Shown here: piece by piece, positions 37,701 to 50,280 of the stretch
Layout of the letters: each line of letters begins with the position of its first letter
How positions within the stretch are numbered: the stretch's first letter is position 1
DNA from: Pagrus major
Lineage: Eukaryota; Chordata; Actinopteri; Spariformes; Sparidae
Assembly: GCF_040436345.1 (NCBI RefSeq)
Contig: NC_133216.1
Location: 14,588,110-14,652,109 of the forward strand
Reading direction: 5' to 3'
Length of the DNA: 64,000 nt
Notes under the pieces: model-generated
Seen by the model: only the letters and a program-made list of their open reading frames with translations
Databases searched by the model: none
Told to the model about the DNA's origin: nothing
Translations under genes and position numbers: made by a program

Positions 37701-39994
37701 AACTTCTCTCGCTTTGTTTTGTTGACATTTGATTCATCTCAAAGAGGATGTTCTTTTGACCGCTGTTTCTCTTTTAACGTGGCGTTTTCCTGTGTCTTCA
37801 TTTTTTGACACATTTTCCCTCGCTACATTGTGCCATTTAGCAGTTTTTGACGCTGATAAACCAGAAGTTCAGGCAGCAAATCTTTGTCCTCTATGCTGCC
37901 TTGGAAACTCTTTTAAGAAATGGTGTTTGTCATATAGCAGAACTAGTATTTAAATAGATTAGATGCCATTGCGACTGTGATTTCCAGCAGTAACAGTCAC
38001 AGTTGAAATGAGCTTCACCAAACATAACTTTTAACGTTTTCAGCACTTTTTGTATGCATATTTATATTTGATGCAGCCAAACAAAGTTGTGTTGTATTTT
38101 AATAAACAATGACAATAAAGTAGGGTTTGTACAGCATTTTAAGAGTAAGCACTATTCAAGCTCCTTTAAGGTGCCTTAACCAAACATTTGCAGACTCTTG
38201 AAGCCTTTAATGTTGCATCTACATCAGTACTATTTTATGTTTTATGTTTTATTTATTTCAAAGTTTACAGAGTCCCTTTATACCCACAGCAATCAATGTA
38301 TATTACATATACAGCTGTTCATATTCACTTTGGATGTTTTGATCGTGATTATTTAATTCTCGATCATTTCAATGCCTGGATACCACAAACAAATATGACA
38401 ACGTGTGGATTAATTTCAAAGATGAAAAGATTTTCAAGTATATGCCTGAAAATGAAGCCTTTTCCAAACGTTCACGACTCCTAGGAATCCTGCAAACAGG
38501 TGTTTACTGCTGTGTTTTTGTCATGAAAGGTAAAATTAACATTATAAATGAATATTAAGTATTATAAACATGATTTGTAACTAAGAAAGACACCTAAAAA
38601 TGGTTGTACACAAACTCACATGTTGAAATGTTATCTCACTGTCGTACACAACACTTAGTACAGTCAGGACAATAGAAAATCTAAGTAATAGGCACACTGG
38701 CAACAATCGGACTTGTTATTAAAAAATTTAAATCAGAAAAATACACCTATATTCTCGGGTCCTTTACCTGTTTAACGTGGCTCTGTGTGTTGTCCCTGAT
38801 CCACAGATGACATAGAGATCATCTTCAGGCGAGGGTCGTGGAAGGCGAGCGGTGAGTTTGCCCAGACGGACGTTCACCGGCAGATCGCCATCGTGTTTAA
38901 GACTCCGCCCTACCAGGACCAGGACATCATAGACGAGGTGGAGGTCAGCGTCGCCCTGCGTCGCCTCTCGGACCAGATGGAAAGCGAGCCTATTGGCTTC
39001 ACGTACCTGCCTCACAACCCAGGTGAGTCAGGACTGAACAGAACAAAATTATCTGTCAGGTTACTGATGGCACATGAAATGGTTACTAATTTACTATTAC
39101 TAGCAGATCATTTTAAAGCCAGACACAATACCAGGAGATTAATTTAAGTATTTCTGCCCTCATTTCAGATCCGTATGAGGTGAAGCGGAAACGGAAGATA
39201 AAGCCAGACATCAGTTTCAGAGATAAACCTTGTGCTACAGGTGAGGCTCCAACGTTGCCATTCCCTCTCTTCATTTTCTTTATGTTTTCTGATATGTAGA
39301 GGCATTTAGGAGGTAATCTGATTCAATGAAGTAAGTTGCCTTTGGTGTTTGTCTGTAAAAGCACAGGTATCACTACTGATATTAAAAATTCAGTTCTGTA
39401 AGCTGGAGTTTATTCAGTATGATAATAATATATTACAGCAAGAATCACATGTCATGATCCAAGTATAAAGTTCTCCCTCTAACTGACCTGTCATCATATT
39501 TCTAACAGGTATTTATTGTTTCTGAAACACAATCTGTTTCTTCTCCAGCAGCAGAAAGTGCACCTGCAGCAGAGCAGCCCTTCCACTTCCCACAGCCTCA
39601 GGTCATGTCTCCTGACGAGAGGCTTTGTGCCGCCCAGCCCGTGACCTCCGCTTTCGGGGAAATGTGCTTCAACGAGCCCCAGGACTCAAACAACGGCAAC
39701 GACGTTGCCATCATTAATCAGTTGCTAGAAAATCCTTCATTTTTTGACATGTTGGGCGACCCGAGCTTCACCTTGTCCATGCTCTCCGTCTTGGAGCAGT
39801 GCCCCGATGCCAACCCCAACTTTGCCAACATGGACATGAACTTTAACCAGAACTTTGGCTCGTACCCTCAGGACTTTGCCCATTACAACGAGGAGCAGTT
39901 CAGCATGCTCGTCACTGAGAACCAGACTCTGCAGTCAGAGGCACAGGACAGCCTCTCCAACATGGTTCAGGTGAAGACGGAAGAGGATCTATGA
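28737..39994 (+). CDS. relb: RelB, NF-kB family transcription factor
   Basis: Subunit of the non-canonical NF-kB pathway; with p52 (or p50) it activates genes for lymphoid organ development and adaptive immunity. Eleven coding exons: 28737-28797, 29030-29050, 31068-31246, 35048-35383, 36625-36791, 36920-37011, 37129-37260, 37354-37458, 38807-39022, 39169-39240, 39549-39994, giving 608 residues (human 579). The leader region has [16 protein letters not shown] (22-37), matching the RelB leucine-zipper area. The Rel homology domain begins about residue 156; the DNA-recognition loop [13 protein letters not shown] is at 170-182, followed by [19 protein letters not shown] and, in the dimerisation half, LCDKVQKDDIEIIF and [11 protein letters not shown]. 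The nuclear-localisation signal KRKRK is at 442-446. The C-terminal region is rich in Asn, Asp and Phe and ends VKTEEDL, consistent with a transactivation domain. Start choice: ATGs at residues 1, 10 and 13 are in frame; the third has the best context. Confidence 0.95.
28820..28866 (+). repeat. (GT)n(GA)n microsatellite, left of the relb microexon
   Basis: Interrupted GT repeats running into GAGAGAGA, just after the exon 1 donor. Confidence 0.85.
29080..29121 (+). repeat. (GT)n(GA)n microsatellite, right of the relb microexon
   Basis: A longer GT array ending in GAGAGAGAG, the same order as the left copy, starting about 30 nt after the microexon donor. Confidence 0.85.
30300..30580. repeat. 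Dispersed repeat family B, copy 2
   Basis: Same block order as the copy at 15920: aactgcaacaattaatcaat, gaatattttctggtttcttt, gacatttgaggacgtcatct, ending in an inverted terminus. Confidence 0.75.
31527..32040 (+). repeat. Dispersed repeat family D (TTAAAGGGAAAGTTCACCCC)
   Basis: Contains, in order, agggaaagttcaccccaaaa, tatccatctagattgttttg, gagatatcggccataaatat, atgatggaactaggtggcac and gataatccacagaacttgtt. I recognise this block order from high-copy teleost repeats. Confidence 0.7.
33887..34331. mobile_element. MITE, family C (CAGTGGTGGAAAGTAAC type)
   Basis: Starts cagcgttgtataaagtaacc and ends gttacattccaccactg, so the ends are inverted copies of each other. The interior is dominated by acttgagtaaaagta-type motifs. 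About 445 nt, with no coding capacity. Pieces of the family also lie at about 34375-34545, 43365-43468, 52370-52420, 53625-53740 and 59690-59811. Confidence 0.7.
35384..36624 (+). other. relb intron 4
   Basis: A 1.24-kb intron with a short poly(G) tract near 36105-36115. No repeat family assigned. Confidence 0.6.
37459..38806 (+). other. relb intron 8
   Basis: A 1.35-kb AT-rich intron. Nothing recognised. Confidence 0.6.
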
Positions 39995-40044
39995 AGACAG
40001 GACAGTCAGGATCATGTAGCACTTGCACACCATCTCTGTCCACT

Positions 40045-41360
40045 TTAAATAATAATGAAACATTTTGGGAAATATGCTTATCACCTTCTGACAGAGACGA
40101 GTTAGCTGTGTCTCCTGTTTCCAGTCTTTGTGTTTGGCCAAGCTAACCAGCTGCTAGCTTCAGCTCAAGTGGCAACCTCTGGCACCAATGTCAAAAACTG
40201 CAGTTCCTCAAATGGCCACTTGAGGCTGGCTCCGAAAGTGAGTCAGTCCCCCTGGAGCTTTACAGTAGAAATACACATGTTTACAGCCTGGTACAGAAAA
40301 AAACGATTTGGTCTCGAGAGCTAATTTCGCTGTTCATGACTGTTGCTTGTTTAAATTATATTATCAGCTAGCCGCTAGCTGTTAGCAACAAGGTAGCGGA
40401 TGTAGACTGTTGACATAATCCTGCCATTGTGCGCCTTCTGTGTGTTACCGTTTTCAAAATCCCCGCCGCTACAGGAAACAACAACAGCAACTGAGCTAGC
40501 AACCTACACGCTAAAAATTGCAAGCTACTCTAAGGCTAACCTGGTGCCAACGGTACAAATGTAAACAAGCGAGCAGCTCTTTTTCTTTTGTGGGGATTTA
40601 GCCATTTTCAGACACTGTTTTTCCCTCGCTGCATCCTGGGTTCGACAGTTGTGACTGGTTAGGGTTAGACATACAAAACAGCCAGAGGCGTTTTTATGCC
40701 TCCTCGCCGGCGACAGCTGTTGCCAGTGGCATTATGTTTTCGGGTTTTCCGTCCATCCTTCCGTCCATGACATTCATATCTCAAGAACCACATAAGGGAA
40801 TTTCTTTAAATGGTGGTAAAAAATTGTCCACTGTGACTCAACGATGATCAGATTAAGGTGTGGTGGCCAAAGGTCAGAGGTCAAGGTCACTGTGACTTGA
40901 CAAAACACATGGCTATAACTCAAGAATTGTTCTGATAATTACGATGAAATTTTACACAAATGTCTTAAAGGATAAAGAGATGAAGTTATGATGTTTGATA
41001 TCCAAAAGGTCAAAAGTTAGATGTGCTGTGACATCACAATACTCTGCAAAAAATGTTCTGGCCATTATTCGACGCCATAGCTCAGGAACAGCAACTTGAC
41101 TGGTGCGCAGAGTCATACAACCGCGGGGGGGTAACTTTAGTTTTCCCTCCTCCAGCGCTGACACAGCATTATGCAAGACTAGCAACTATGTTTTATTTGG
41201 CAGGCTTCAGCTCCACCTCTTAGTGTCGCAGTCTGGCACTGCCAAGATGGCGACAGCTTGGAAAGTACGTCCATGCCTTTTATACATTTTGCGCTTCGGC
41301 TTCATATTTTGCATACTTGGCACAAAGTGAATAAGCATATTTCCCAAAGTGTTGAACTTA
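40045..41360. repeat. Nested repeats in the relb 3' region (family E ends)
   Basis: The left end has acattttgggaaatatgctt (about 40059-40081) and the right end its inverted copy aagcatatttcccaaagtgt (about 41333-41352), so the outer element has inverted ends. Another common fish repeat, containing ccaaaggtcagaggtcaagg, is inserted at about 40735-41135. Confidence 0.6.
40735..41135 (+). repeat. Dispersed repeat with tandem gtcaaaggtca-like motifs
   Basis: Contains cattcatatctcaagaacca, aggtcagaggtcaaggtcac and atccaaaaggtcaaaagtta in the order known from abundant fish copies. It sits inside the inverted-end element. Confidence 0.65.
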
Positions 41361-42063
41361 ACCCTTCGGGGGTTCGAGCCAAACATGATTATGTTATGAA
41401 GCAAAAGCCGTCCTTTACTGTGAAATGTGTTTGTAGACTCATTTGGTTTCACAAGTCTGCATCTCTGTCTTTGTCCAAACGCCTTGCTGGTCGAGGCCTT
41501 AGCAACCAGGAGCAGGCTATCATTCCTAAATATTGAATGCTGCTAGCATTAATCATCAGGCTTTAAGTCAGAAAAAGGTCAGCATGGAGCTTAAAAAGTG
41601 AACTCTTGACCGTATTTAACTTGGGAACAATAGAAACCCTTTCATTAATTGCTGTCTATAGTTAATCATTGATGGGGTAAGACTGAAATACCTGTCATAT
41701 CATGTTTATGTAAGAAGTGTTTTGTTTGCTTTAGCTTCATTTTGGGGACCTGACTTCCTGCTAGACATCTTGTTACCCGTGTGAATGGATGGATTGTAGT
41801 TTTAAAACGCAAAAAGTCTCAAGTAGAGTAGTTTCATGTCTGTTCTTCCCACTGTTCTTGTGTGTCACACCAGCTGGCTTGTTTAATATTTAATCTACTT
41901 AAACGCAATAGAAACCAGTCGTCCTCGTATTCATAGCTGTGTTTGTGTCAGTTCCTTTTGTTCTGCAGTTTCTCTCTCGTGCCAGGCATTCAAATTTCCA
42001 CTCGCAGCTTGTCACAAGTCCAACCCCGCCCCCTCTCTGTAGCACGTTAGTGTCGACATTGAA

Positions 42064-42069
42064 AATAAA
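42064..42069 (+). terminator. Candidate poly(A) signal, relb
   Basis: AATAAA followed by GT-rich sequence, 2.1 kb past the relb stop. Not the only possible signal. Confidence 0.35.
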
Positions 42070-42779
42070 ATGTAAGTCTGTGATATTTCTGTCATGTCGT
42101 TACTTCCTCTGAAACCAACTACTGCTTTTGTGATGATTTGTCAGATGTCAAAAGAGACAATAGAGTCTCAAAAAGGGAAGTGGACACTTGAGTGTGACCC
42201 ATCTTCAGCTGCCTGCCTACACACATTCCTAATCTGCTTGCTCACTTACAAAAACACTGAGTCTTGGCAACAGCCGGCTATGGTTTTATGCTTTTAACAG
42301 CTGAGCTTTAAATGCCATCATTGTCACAAGACAACGTTGAATGACTCGAAATAACAGAGAAACACTCAGATGAGAAGCATCCTGTGTTTTTGTTATCGGA
42401 CACCTTGCTGGCAGCGTCTTAACCTCACACAAGCAAGACAAAGCCTTTTTATTCTCAAAAACTTGGCTGTCACACCTGTTAAACTAACTCTGCGTTAATT
42501 TAGAACTGGAGGAAGGAGATCAGCTCAAAGTTCAAACAAGGGTAAACAGACTATTTGAATAGGGCTGTGTAAAACTTCAATTCACATACCTCTACATGAA
42601 GCACAACATTCTCATCACAACACCTTACAGTAATCCAGGCTGAGAAAATTCTCTATTTCTCCTTTCAGTTTTTTTGCGGAGTCTGTTGTAAGACCACAGG
42701 CTTCTTGGGAAACTTTTAAAGCCACTTGTGAAATTTTCATAGATTGAGACAGATTGGAAAATACACTTTAAGTTGACCT

Positions 42780-43250
42780 TAATGTCAAAGTCCAATTTAA
42801 AGGCTGAATGAGTAGGATTTTCCTGTAAAACATGTATAGACCCATACAAAAATAATCCCTCTTGATCATCACTGATGACGAACTGGAAGTTGAAGTGTGT
42901 CAGCGATCCCTACCTTCTTCCTGTTTTTTTCTTATTTTGCTCTGTTGGGGACGCCCCCAGTATAAACATGTCAACCAGGTGCCACATCGTAAGAACGCAT
43001 CCAAGAGGAAGCGTAAGAAACTACGAATGTTGTGTCTACAAACCGCAACTGACAAATTCTACTCATCCTGCTTTTAACGTTTGTGAGCAAGTTTTCTCAA
43101 AGTTAAGTTAATTAAAAGCATATCACTAGAGTAACTGCTAACTGCTGCTTATTGTAGCTGCTGTTAGCTAGTTAGCTCAGTCAGCCATGCAGTTAGTGGT
43201 CCGTACAAGGGGCATGAAGCACTAGGGGAGTGTTTTGGTGTTCGCACTGC
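42780..43250 (+). repeat. Dispersed repeat
   Basis: Contains ggattttcctgtaaaacatg, gttggggacgcccccagtat and caggtgccacatcgtaagaa, a block order that I recall from multi-copy fish DNA. Short open frames here belong to the repeat. Confidence 0.5.
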
Positions 43251-44108
43251 TAGCACAGGCAGCTTTTGACTGGCCTGGGCTGGGGCATACATGTCATAAC
43301 ATCAAAACAATTATTTCTTTGTTGTTTCTTATTTCATACGTGAAAATATTAGTATATTTGCTTTTACTTGTACTTCTGATACTTATACACATGGGTGACT
43401 TTTACTATTGACAAAGTAATACTTTTAGAGCAATATCTTTACTTTTGGATACTTGGTACAACACTGTTAATAATTATTTTTTATATCGGTTAATTCATTA
43501 TTTGTTACAATATCAGAAAACAGTGGAAGAACTTCCTGAAGTCCAAGATGACGTCCTCAAAGAGTGCTCTGATTCACTATCCAGTTGAATAGTGGACTTT
43601 TTGTTTCAGCTCCAGTCATCGTCACTACACTTTGTTCACTATCACACCCACAAAACCAGTTTTTACCGAGAAGTAGACGAACAATAGTGGAAGATGAATC
43701 ATTTCAATATTTAGCATTGTTAGTATTCCATCTGCGCTCCGGGTAACCTTGTGAGCTGCTGTCGCTGCTGCTGGTAGTGTGCTGGTTGGAGCAGGTGTTT
43801 CAGGCGCCGCCCGTCACTGTTGACTTGACCTGAATACACATGGTCTACAGCCACTGGGAAACTCCACACTGGGCCGCTTTCCAAGGCCTTTTATCTAGAA
43901 TACACACAGAGATACACATGATTTCCTGTGAAATGGTACCACCGTACCGTGCTGCTGGGACACGTTCAGGCAAGTCGACACCATCAGTTTGAGCACATGG
44001 TCATCCTTTCTAATGGCCTAATTTAACAGTTACAGTAAGTGCTAACAGGAAGTTCTTGCGGGTTTATTACGGTCTGAGGTTTCGTACAGACATTTGTAGC
44101 CATTAAAT

Positions 44109-44510
44109 TTTAAAGGAATAGTTCAACATTTTTGGAGATGAGCCTGTTTACTTTCTTTTTCTCATGTTTGTACAGTTAAGATGAAACTAGAGCTCACACA
44201 GAACAGAACGGCTAGCCTGACTCTGTCCAAAGATAACAAAACCTACTTACCACTGGCAATTGAATAGTTCAGCACATCACCCCCCCATAAAACCACACTG
44301 TGCTGTTTCTACACTTACACAATACAAATGTGTTATTTAATTAGCTTTAGAGGTGCTGGTCGATGGGTTTTTTAAAAACTTTGCACAGAAGCAGGCTGGC
44401 TGTTTCCCCCTCTTTCCAGTCTGGTCTTTATGCTAAGCTAAGCTAACCGACTGAGAATGGTATCAATTTTCTCATCCAACTCCCAGCAAGAAAGAAAATA
44501 ATTGTATTTT
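44109..44510 (+). repeat. Dispersed repeat family E (TTAAAGGAATAGTTCAAC)
   Basis: Starts ttaaaggaatagttcaacat and includes cttttccagtctggtcttt-like and atgctaagctaagctaacc blocks. Related pieces end at 48361 (inverted terminus gttgaactattccttta), and lie at about 57190-57490 and 61010-61370. Confidence 0.7.
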
Positions 44511-44939
44511 AGAAAATGTGAAAATATTTCCTTTTAAGGCAAAATGTATAATCTGCAGTAAAGCAGTGTCTACGAGCTGAACACCTCCAAGTAAAATCAG
44601 GTTTGCTTTGTAGTGACATTGATAATTGTGATCAAAGGCTACTGTGAACTTGAACCCATGTCCTTCTTGTTAAAAGGATCATTTCCATGAGACTGCACAT
44701 GATAAGACTGCTTAAAAATGGTCACATGGCGGTTATAAGTCACTTAAAGTGACAACGAGGAACTTTCAGTTTTCAGTCACATTTGTTTTGGAAGCGAAGT
44801 CACTTTAAATGTTACAGGGGATGGACATTTTATTTCAAGAATGTGTTCTTGGAAAGCTCAAACATGATTTGTGCTCCCCCTACAGTAAAAAAGGTTGCAG
44901 CAACCTCGTGACCTTGAACAAGGGTTAGACAGGACAAAA

Positions 44940-45300
44940 TGAGTATTTCTGTTATTACAGCAGGCTATGTAAAGGTGAAATATGTAAGAATTGGCCACCT
45001 GTCAAATTCATTGAATAATATCATATATCATGAAGTAACCTGTGGCTACTGTTAGCTAGTTAGCTTTGTTAGCTATGCAGCTAGCAGCCCTATATGACTC
45101 TGTTGAGACATGGAGCTCAGATTATCAGGGGGACTGTTGGCGTTTACATCACTTAAGTTTGGACCACTGGAAGGAGCAGGTTTTCAGGCTCAGAGCTGAG
45201 GGACCCAGCAGAGGCCAGCTTGACAACAGGATGCTACCATGACTCACAGGGGCCAGGGCTAGCTAGTTAGCATATTAATATCAGGGGATATCTCTAGTTT
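44940..45300 (+). repeat. Dispersed repeat
   Basis: Starts aggtgaaatatgtaagaatt, followed by ggccacctgtcaaattcatt and a series of gttagctagttagct motifs. Recognised as a type found repeatedly in fish DNA. Confidence 0.5.
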
Positions 45301-46431
45301 TATATAGATGACTTAGACATGACATCATAACTGTTATTTGTTGTTATTTTTTTGAATATTTAAATAAAAAATTCTTATTGCACCTAATTTTTTTTCGCAC
45401 CTCAGCTGTGTGATTTATGATTTTCGGATGTGTCTGTTGGTTTGTGGAGTCTCTGGGGATTACTGAGCAGACAGGTTGAGTCATCTTGTGTGGTGGAAAC
45501 AAGCGAACATGGAAATGATGTCACGAAGAGATTAAATCAGGGAGCTTGTATGATTCAAAATTTCAGATGTGGCCTCAGGAGTGGAAGGTGTGACTTTCAC
45601 TCAGAATAATTCACACAGCAGTTCACTCCTTTCACTGGAGTTACACCCACTCTGCCAGGTGATCACAACTGTTTACAACGAATTTACTGGGAATTCACAC
45701 ACATTTAACACTAACCCTACAGGAGAAGGTGATATGGATAAAACATTTCATATGTAAAACATATGTATTTTTATTTAGCAATCCTTCTATTATGAAATAA
45801 TATCCTATATATCCTGGAAATCATGTGACAAACTTTTTTTTAAAATCATAATCAATCATAACAATTTTTGCTTTTGACGTCATTTCTCAAAAGCCTCGAA
45901 CTATCTGGACAAAAAACTTTTATGTAGGTCAAGCTTCAGTTTAATATTCACTGTGTAATAAATAAAATAAAGTTTTACTTGGGTTTCATGTGTTGTTGTT
46001 GGTGGGCGTCTACGCAGTCACCTTAGGCCACGTCTGATTGGTGAGCATGACTGTCACACTAGGAGGACGGCATGAATTTATAAAACCACTGACACACGTG
46101 TTTAAATGTGAGTCAGACGCACATCCTGCAGCAAAATGAATCACAGCTTTTGCTAATCGCGTTGTTTCAAATCGGGATTTCGATTTAAAATCAATTAATC
46201 ATTCAGACCTACCAAGGACTACATTAAACTCCCAAAAATATAGATATAGTAAAATGGATCTCATATCCATTGAATAATTGATTCCAGTTTAGTTAAACAT
46301 TATAATAAATAACCAGAAACAAAAAAAAGTATAGCTGTGGGTGATGGGAATGGGATAAGTTTTACAGATAGTTGGCCACCGATTAAAACTTTGACCTGAT
46401 GATGAATAATACCAAAAGTCATGGGACCACG

Positions 46432-46585
46432 GGGCACTTTGTTAGCTCAGTTGGTGGAGTCCACACGTGCAGAGGCTGTGTCCTCGCTGCAGCAGCCCAG
46501 GGTTCCAACCCGACCTGTGGCCCTTTGCTGCATGTCATCCCCCCTCTCTCTCATCCTGTTATCCAAGTCCAAAAAAAGAAAAAGT
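46432..46585 (+). mobile_element. tRNA-derived SINE
   Basis: The head has an A box (ttagctcagttggtgg, near 46442) and a B box (ggttccaacc, 46501-46510) spaced as in a tRNA. A body with cctgtggccctttgctgcat and a CT-rich stretch follows, ending in an A-rich tail (about 46568-46590). This is the structure of a short interspersed element transcribed by RNA polymerase III. Confidence 0.8.
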
Positions 46586-48254
46586 AAAAGAAATTGCTGA
46601 GGTTAATACAATACATCCTGAGGAAAATATGAATTTGCGCATCAAATTTAATGGCAATCTATCCTCATGTTGGTGCTAAAGGAAAAATAAGAGGATGACC
46701 AAAGTCATTGATATTCATCCTATCAGAACTGTGAAAGTCTACACAAAATTTCTTGGTAATCTATCTCATCGTTGTTGAGATATTTTAGACTGAACCAAAG
46801 TGTTGGTCTGACAGATGATTCGCCAAAAGTTAATTTTTTGATGTACAGGGCTTCCACGGGTACATCTTTTCTACAACTGACTGAGTTGCTGTAAAAGTTT
46901 GATGCACCTGACTGGAATAAAAAATCAATATTTGGCCAAAGGTGGACTGGAAATGGCATTGGTAAGGTCAAGTAAATATTTACAGAGTAAAGGTAAACAG
47001 GGATGAGAGAGAAATGACTACAGATGGAAGTTGCTGGCAAATGTCATGCACACTTCTCATTTTTACTGTTTCATATGAGTTAATCAGATTAAATACAGAT
47101 GTTTTCTTCACGAGTCAAATATCATTAACTCCTTAAGCCTTGTTTAGCTCAGGAGATCGAAGATAAACCAGCCAGATGTTCCTCTAAAATCTGACTCCCA
47201 GCAGAGAAATATCACCAAATTTGGCCCTTGGTATAGTTTGTTTTTGTTAATATGAATGATTTGCTGCTCATTATATGACAGGGTAATTCCACACTGCGGT
47301 TGTATCTATATAAGGAGTAAATCTTTCTGTTTACAGGTGCAAGGTATAATTTCTCTCTGTTGCCTGGTTACAACACCCACGGGAGTCCCCGCATCAGTAG
47401 GGACTCCCCATCTTACCATAATAGCATGTTGCAACCACAAAGTGACACCAAATACAACAGACACATGCCAGAAAGAAGTGTCGAAAGCGAAACCAGGCGA
47501 GAAACGGCTGTTTTTGTGTTTTCATAAACCCCTGTGCGTTATTTTCCATCATCAACTCGAGCTCCATATAAGGACTGTGGCCGCATCAGTGCTGCAGGGG
47601 CAGATGTGTGGATTATTACGACATTGTTTGTTTTGAATGCAGGACGACCTCTACCTCTAACACGGAAATGCTGAGAAAACAGAAATCTTTACAGTGTTCA
47701 GAGCTAGAACCCATTTACCCTCTGTTTGGAGGTGGACATATGTTGTTATATGGTTCAATGGGTGGGCTTGATTAATGTCTGAAGTTCGTTATTTGTAACT
47801 TGATTATAGTAAAACAGAGTAGGCTCCACAATACAAACAAGTTGTTATCTCCCACTGAAGTAAACGTTGACTCATTTAAAGCATTTTGGTTCCATCTAAT
47901 GGTGAGACGCAGACATAGCATGTTCTGGTTTTACAGTACAACCTTCAGTAAAAGTCCTGCAAAAAGTACAGAAATATTAATATAATCAACTGTGACTTCA
48001 TGGATTTACGACATCACAAAGAACTGCAGTTGAGGATCACCCAGCTGGGCTAACACTGGTACATTTACATGTCAACATAACTGTTGATAATGCGTGTCAA
48101 AATAGAAATGAAGTCTTTATCCATTAAATGCAACTACAAACAAGGCTTCAGTCAGCCAAGAAATACTCTGGCACATAACCCCTCGTGAGACCAAAACACT
48201 CTTTTTTTTTACACTTTTTTGTACAACTTGAACAAATAAGATAAAATGTGTTGA

Positions 48255-48361
48255 TATATAAGCTTGACAGATGCTGGTAGGCAGATTTTGTTACTGCCTG
48301 ACAGAAGCAGCCCAGCTGTTTCCCCTAGTTTCCAGTCTTTGCTGTTGAACTATTCCTTTAA
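48255..48361 (-). repeat. Family E terminal fragment
   Basis: Ends gttgaactattccttta, the inverted terminus of family E, directly before the mrpl28 3' end. Confidence 0.6.
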
Positions 48362-48473
48362 CTTCCACATAAAATCATGCTATGACTTAGAGAATTATAT
48401 AATTAGTGAACTGATTTCATAATAATTGAAGAACAGATGAGCAGAAACAACGTTTAAGAAAAAAAGTTAATCT

Positions 48474-48479
48474 TTTATT
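48474..48479 (-). terminator. Poly(A) signal, mrpl28
   Basis: TTTATT on the plus strand (AATAAA on the minus strand), about 345 nt past the mrpl28 stop codon. Confidence 0.45.
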
Positions 48480-48821
48480 TTTGTTAGATATTCTGTACAG
48501 GGGCCTTATATCACAGCTGGTCGAGGAGTATTTACACTGATGAAGACATCTCCCTTAATCTTTAAATGTCTTACTCAGTGTATGGATCTTAACTTCAAGG
48601 GGAAATAAATAATCGTTACTCCAACATGACCTCGTCATTTGTGTCCACTTTTGTGTCGCTCCCAGATGGAAATAAGAGTCCTCCCGGGTGTACAATCAGT
48701 CCTGAAAAAGTTTCAGAAACTTGGTGACTCCCACCACCATCTGGAGAAGCTTGACAGTTCAACCTACTTAATGTTTCAGTCTGAAAAGCTGACTCTGGTC
48801 CGGCTCAGATGGTTCAGGTGG

Positions 48822-50280
48822 TCACTTCTTCTCTGTGAGGTGCGGCTCTGACAGTTTTTGGATGTGCAGCTCCTCCACCAGGTTGTCCACATAGGCCTTG
48901 AACAGAGGCTCAGGTTCCTGATAGACAAGAACAGAACAGAGTCAGGACAGATTGAACATTATCATTACAAAGCAGCATTTGTTTCACATCTTTCAGGAGT
49001 CTGTAAGTTGGAAAAGTTTGGGGAGAGATGTGAAGTCAATTTCTCGGATTTGTAATGCAATTATTCTCACTGAAAACAGAAGGTATTTGCACTCTGTGTG
49101 TTGTGTTTCAGGACTTTGTTACCTTGTGCTCCAGCTGCCTCTGTTTCTCCACGGCCTCCTCCAGACTCAGACCCAACCACTCTGCCTCCTCATCTGGGAT
49201 CTCAAACTGCTGTTGATGGCAGAAAAACAAACATTTGTTTTTTTAACACATTTTCTTTCCCGGCATATTTAGCATCACTCAGTGAACACGTCCAACCAAC
49301 CCTGTATTTGTCGTACACCTTCTCTCTCTTGACAGGGTCGTTGGGGTAAAGCTCTGTGTTTTTGTGCGCCAGGCGGAGCAACATGGCCCTCTTCAGGTCC
49401 ATCCCCAACTTGGAGTTCAGGTCTACCTTTGATGTCTGAAAGGAGTTGGACGTTTACAGTCATATAAAAAGCACTGTAGGAAATGGATTTTTGTCGCACA
49501 AAGGTGGTGTCCTCTTACTTTAAGAATATAAAAGTCGAATCCGTGGGCAGCATCGATGAGGTCCAGAGTGCGCGCAGTGACCTCGATGGTGAACTTATGG
49601 TCGAGGATCTCGCTGTATAGCTCTCTTTTGAACACCTGCGGTTTCCAGGTCTTCCTCAGACGAGTCGACAGCTACCGAAAGAGATCATTCAGAATTCAAT
49701 AACAACACAAGATGGATGGACTGAAGTATGATGTCTAGAACTTTCAGAAAAATCTACCGTCTCTAAATAACATAAAGTGGAGTTCAGGGTTGAATTGCTT
49801 GACAATATTGTATCAACATGCGGATGTCATATATCTTGTAGTAGTGTCCTGTGAACTTTGTCAAAAAGACAATTAAGTGGACTGTGTAAACCCTGATACA
49901 GATGCACACAACTTTTAATGTACTTAAGTGATTTCCAAGACAATAAAAACAACAAACAGAACTAATGAAAGAAAATCATTGTCGTGGAGACTCACCTTAT
50001 CATTGTTGGCGTATCTGAAGCCTGATATCCATCCCTCTCCTCCCCACAGGCCGTCCTGCGACTGTGGAGGGTAGAAGATGGGGATCGGGACATCCTGCAC
50101 CCGCTCCTTGTGTCCTGTCTTTGGGTTGCGTTGGTACTCGACTCCAAGAGGCCTCCAATGGACTGGGGTGGGTTCTTTCTGCTCAAGGGACTTGAGGTAG
50201 TGTTTAGGGAGACGAGCGTAGATGCCCTGCTTCAGCTTTAGGGCATCCCAGATTTTGGGGGCATATTTATGAAGAGGCAT
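48822..50280 (-). CDS. mrpl28: Mitochondrial ribosomal protein L28 (bL28m)
   Basis: Component of the large subunit of the mitochondrial ribosome. Five coding exons on the minus strand: 50280-49996, 49671-49519, 49435-49301, 49209-49123, 48917-48822, all phase 0, giving 251 residues (human 256). It starts [20 protein letters not shown], the start seen in vertebrate orthologues. The bL28 core carries [25 protein letters not shown] and [35 protein letters not shown] and [21 protein letters not shown] follow. The third intron's donor is AGG|gttggt, weaker than the others but needed to keep frame. An acceptor (tcttccag) 13 nt before the ATG and a possible donor near 51537 (ccg|gtaaga) suggest a 5'-untranslated exon. 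It runs toward relb and away from tRNA-Sec. Confidence 0.96.

Larger units (their letters stand above)
39995..48473. other. Convergent intergenic region relb-mrpl28
   Basis: Begins with the relb 3' UTR, which may reach AATAAA at 42064-42069 and would then contain a nest of repeats at 40045-41360. Further repeats lie at about 42780-43250, 43365-43560, 44109-44510 and 44940-45300, with a SINE at 46432-46585. Open frames (for example 47256-47636) have no domain, no splice context and no homology that I recognise. Confidence 0.55.

Noticed and set aside
47256-47636. 126-codon plus-strand frame in the relb-mrpl28 interval
   Set aside because: Cys-rich by chance composition, no domain, no splice sites and no family that I recognise.
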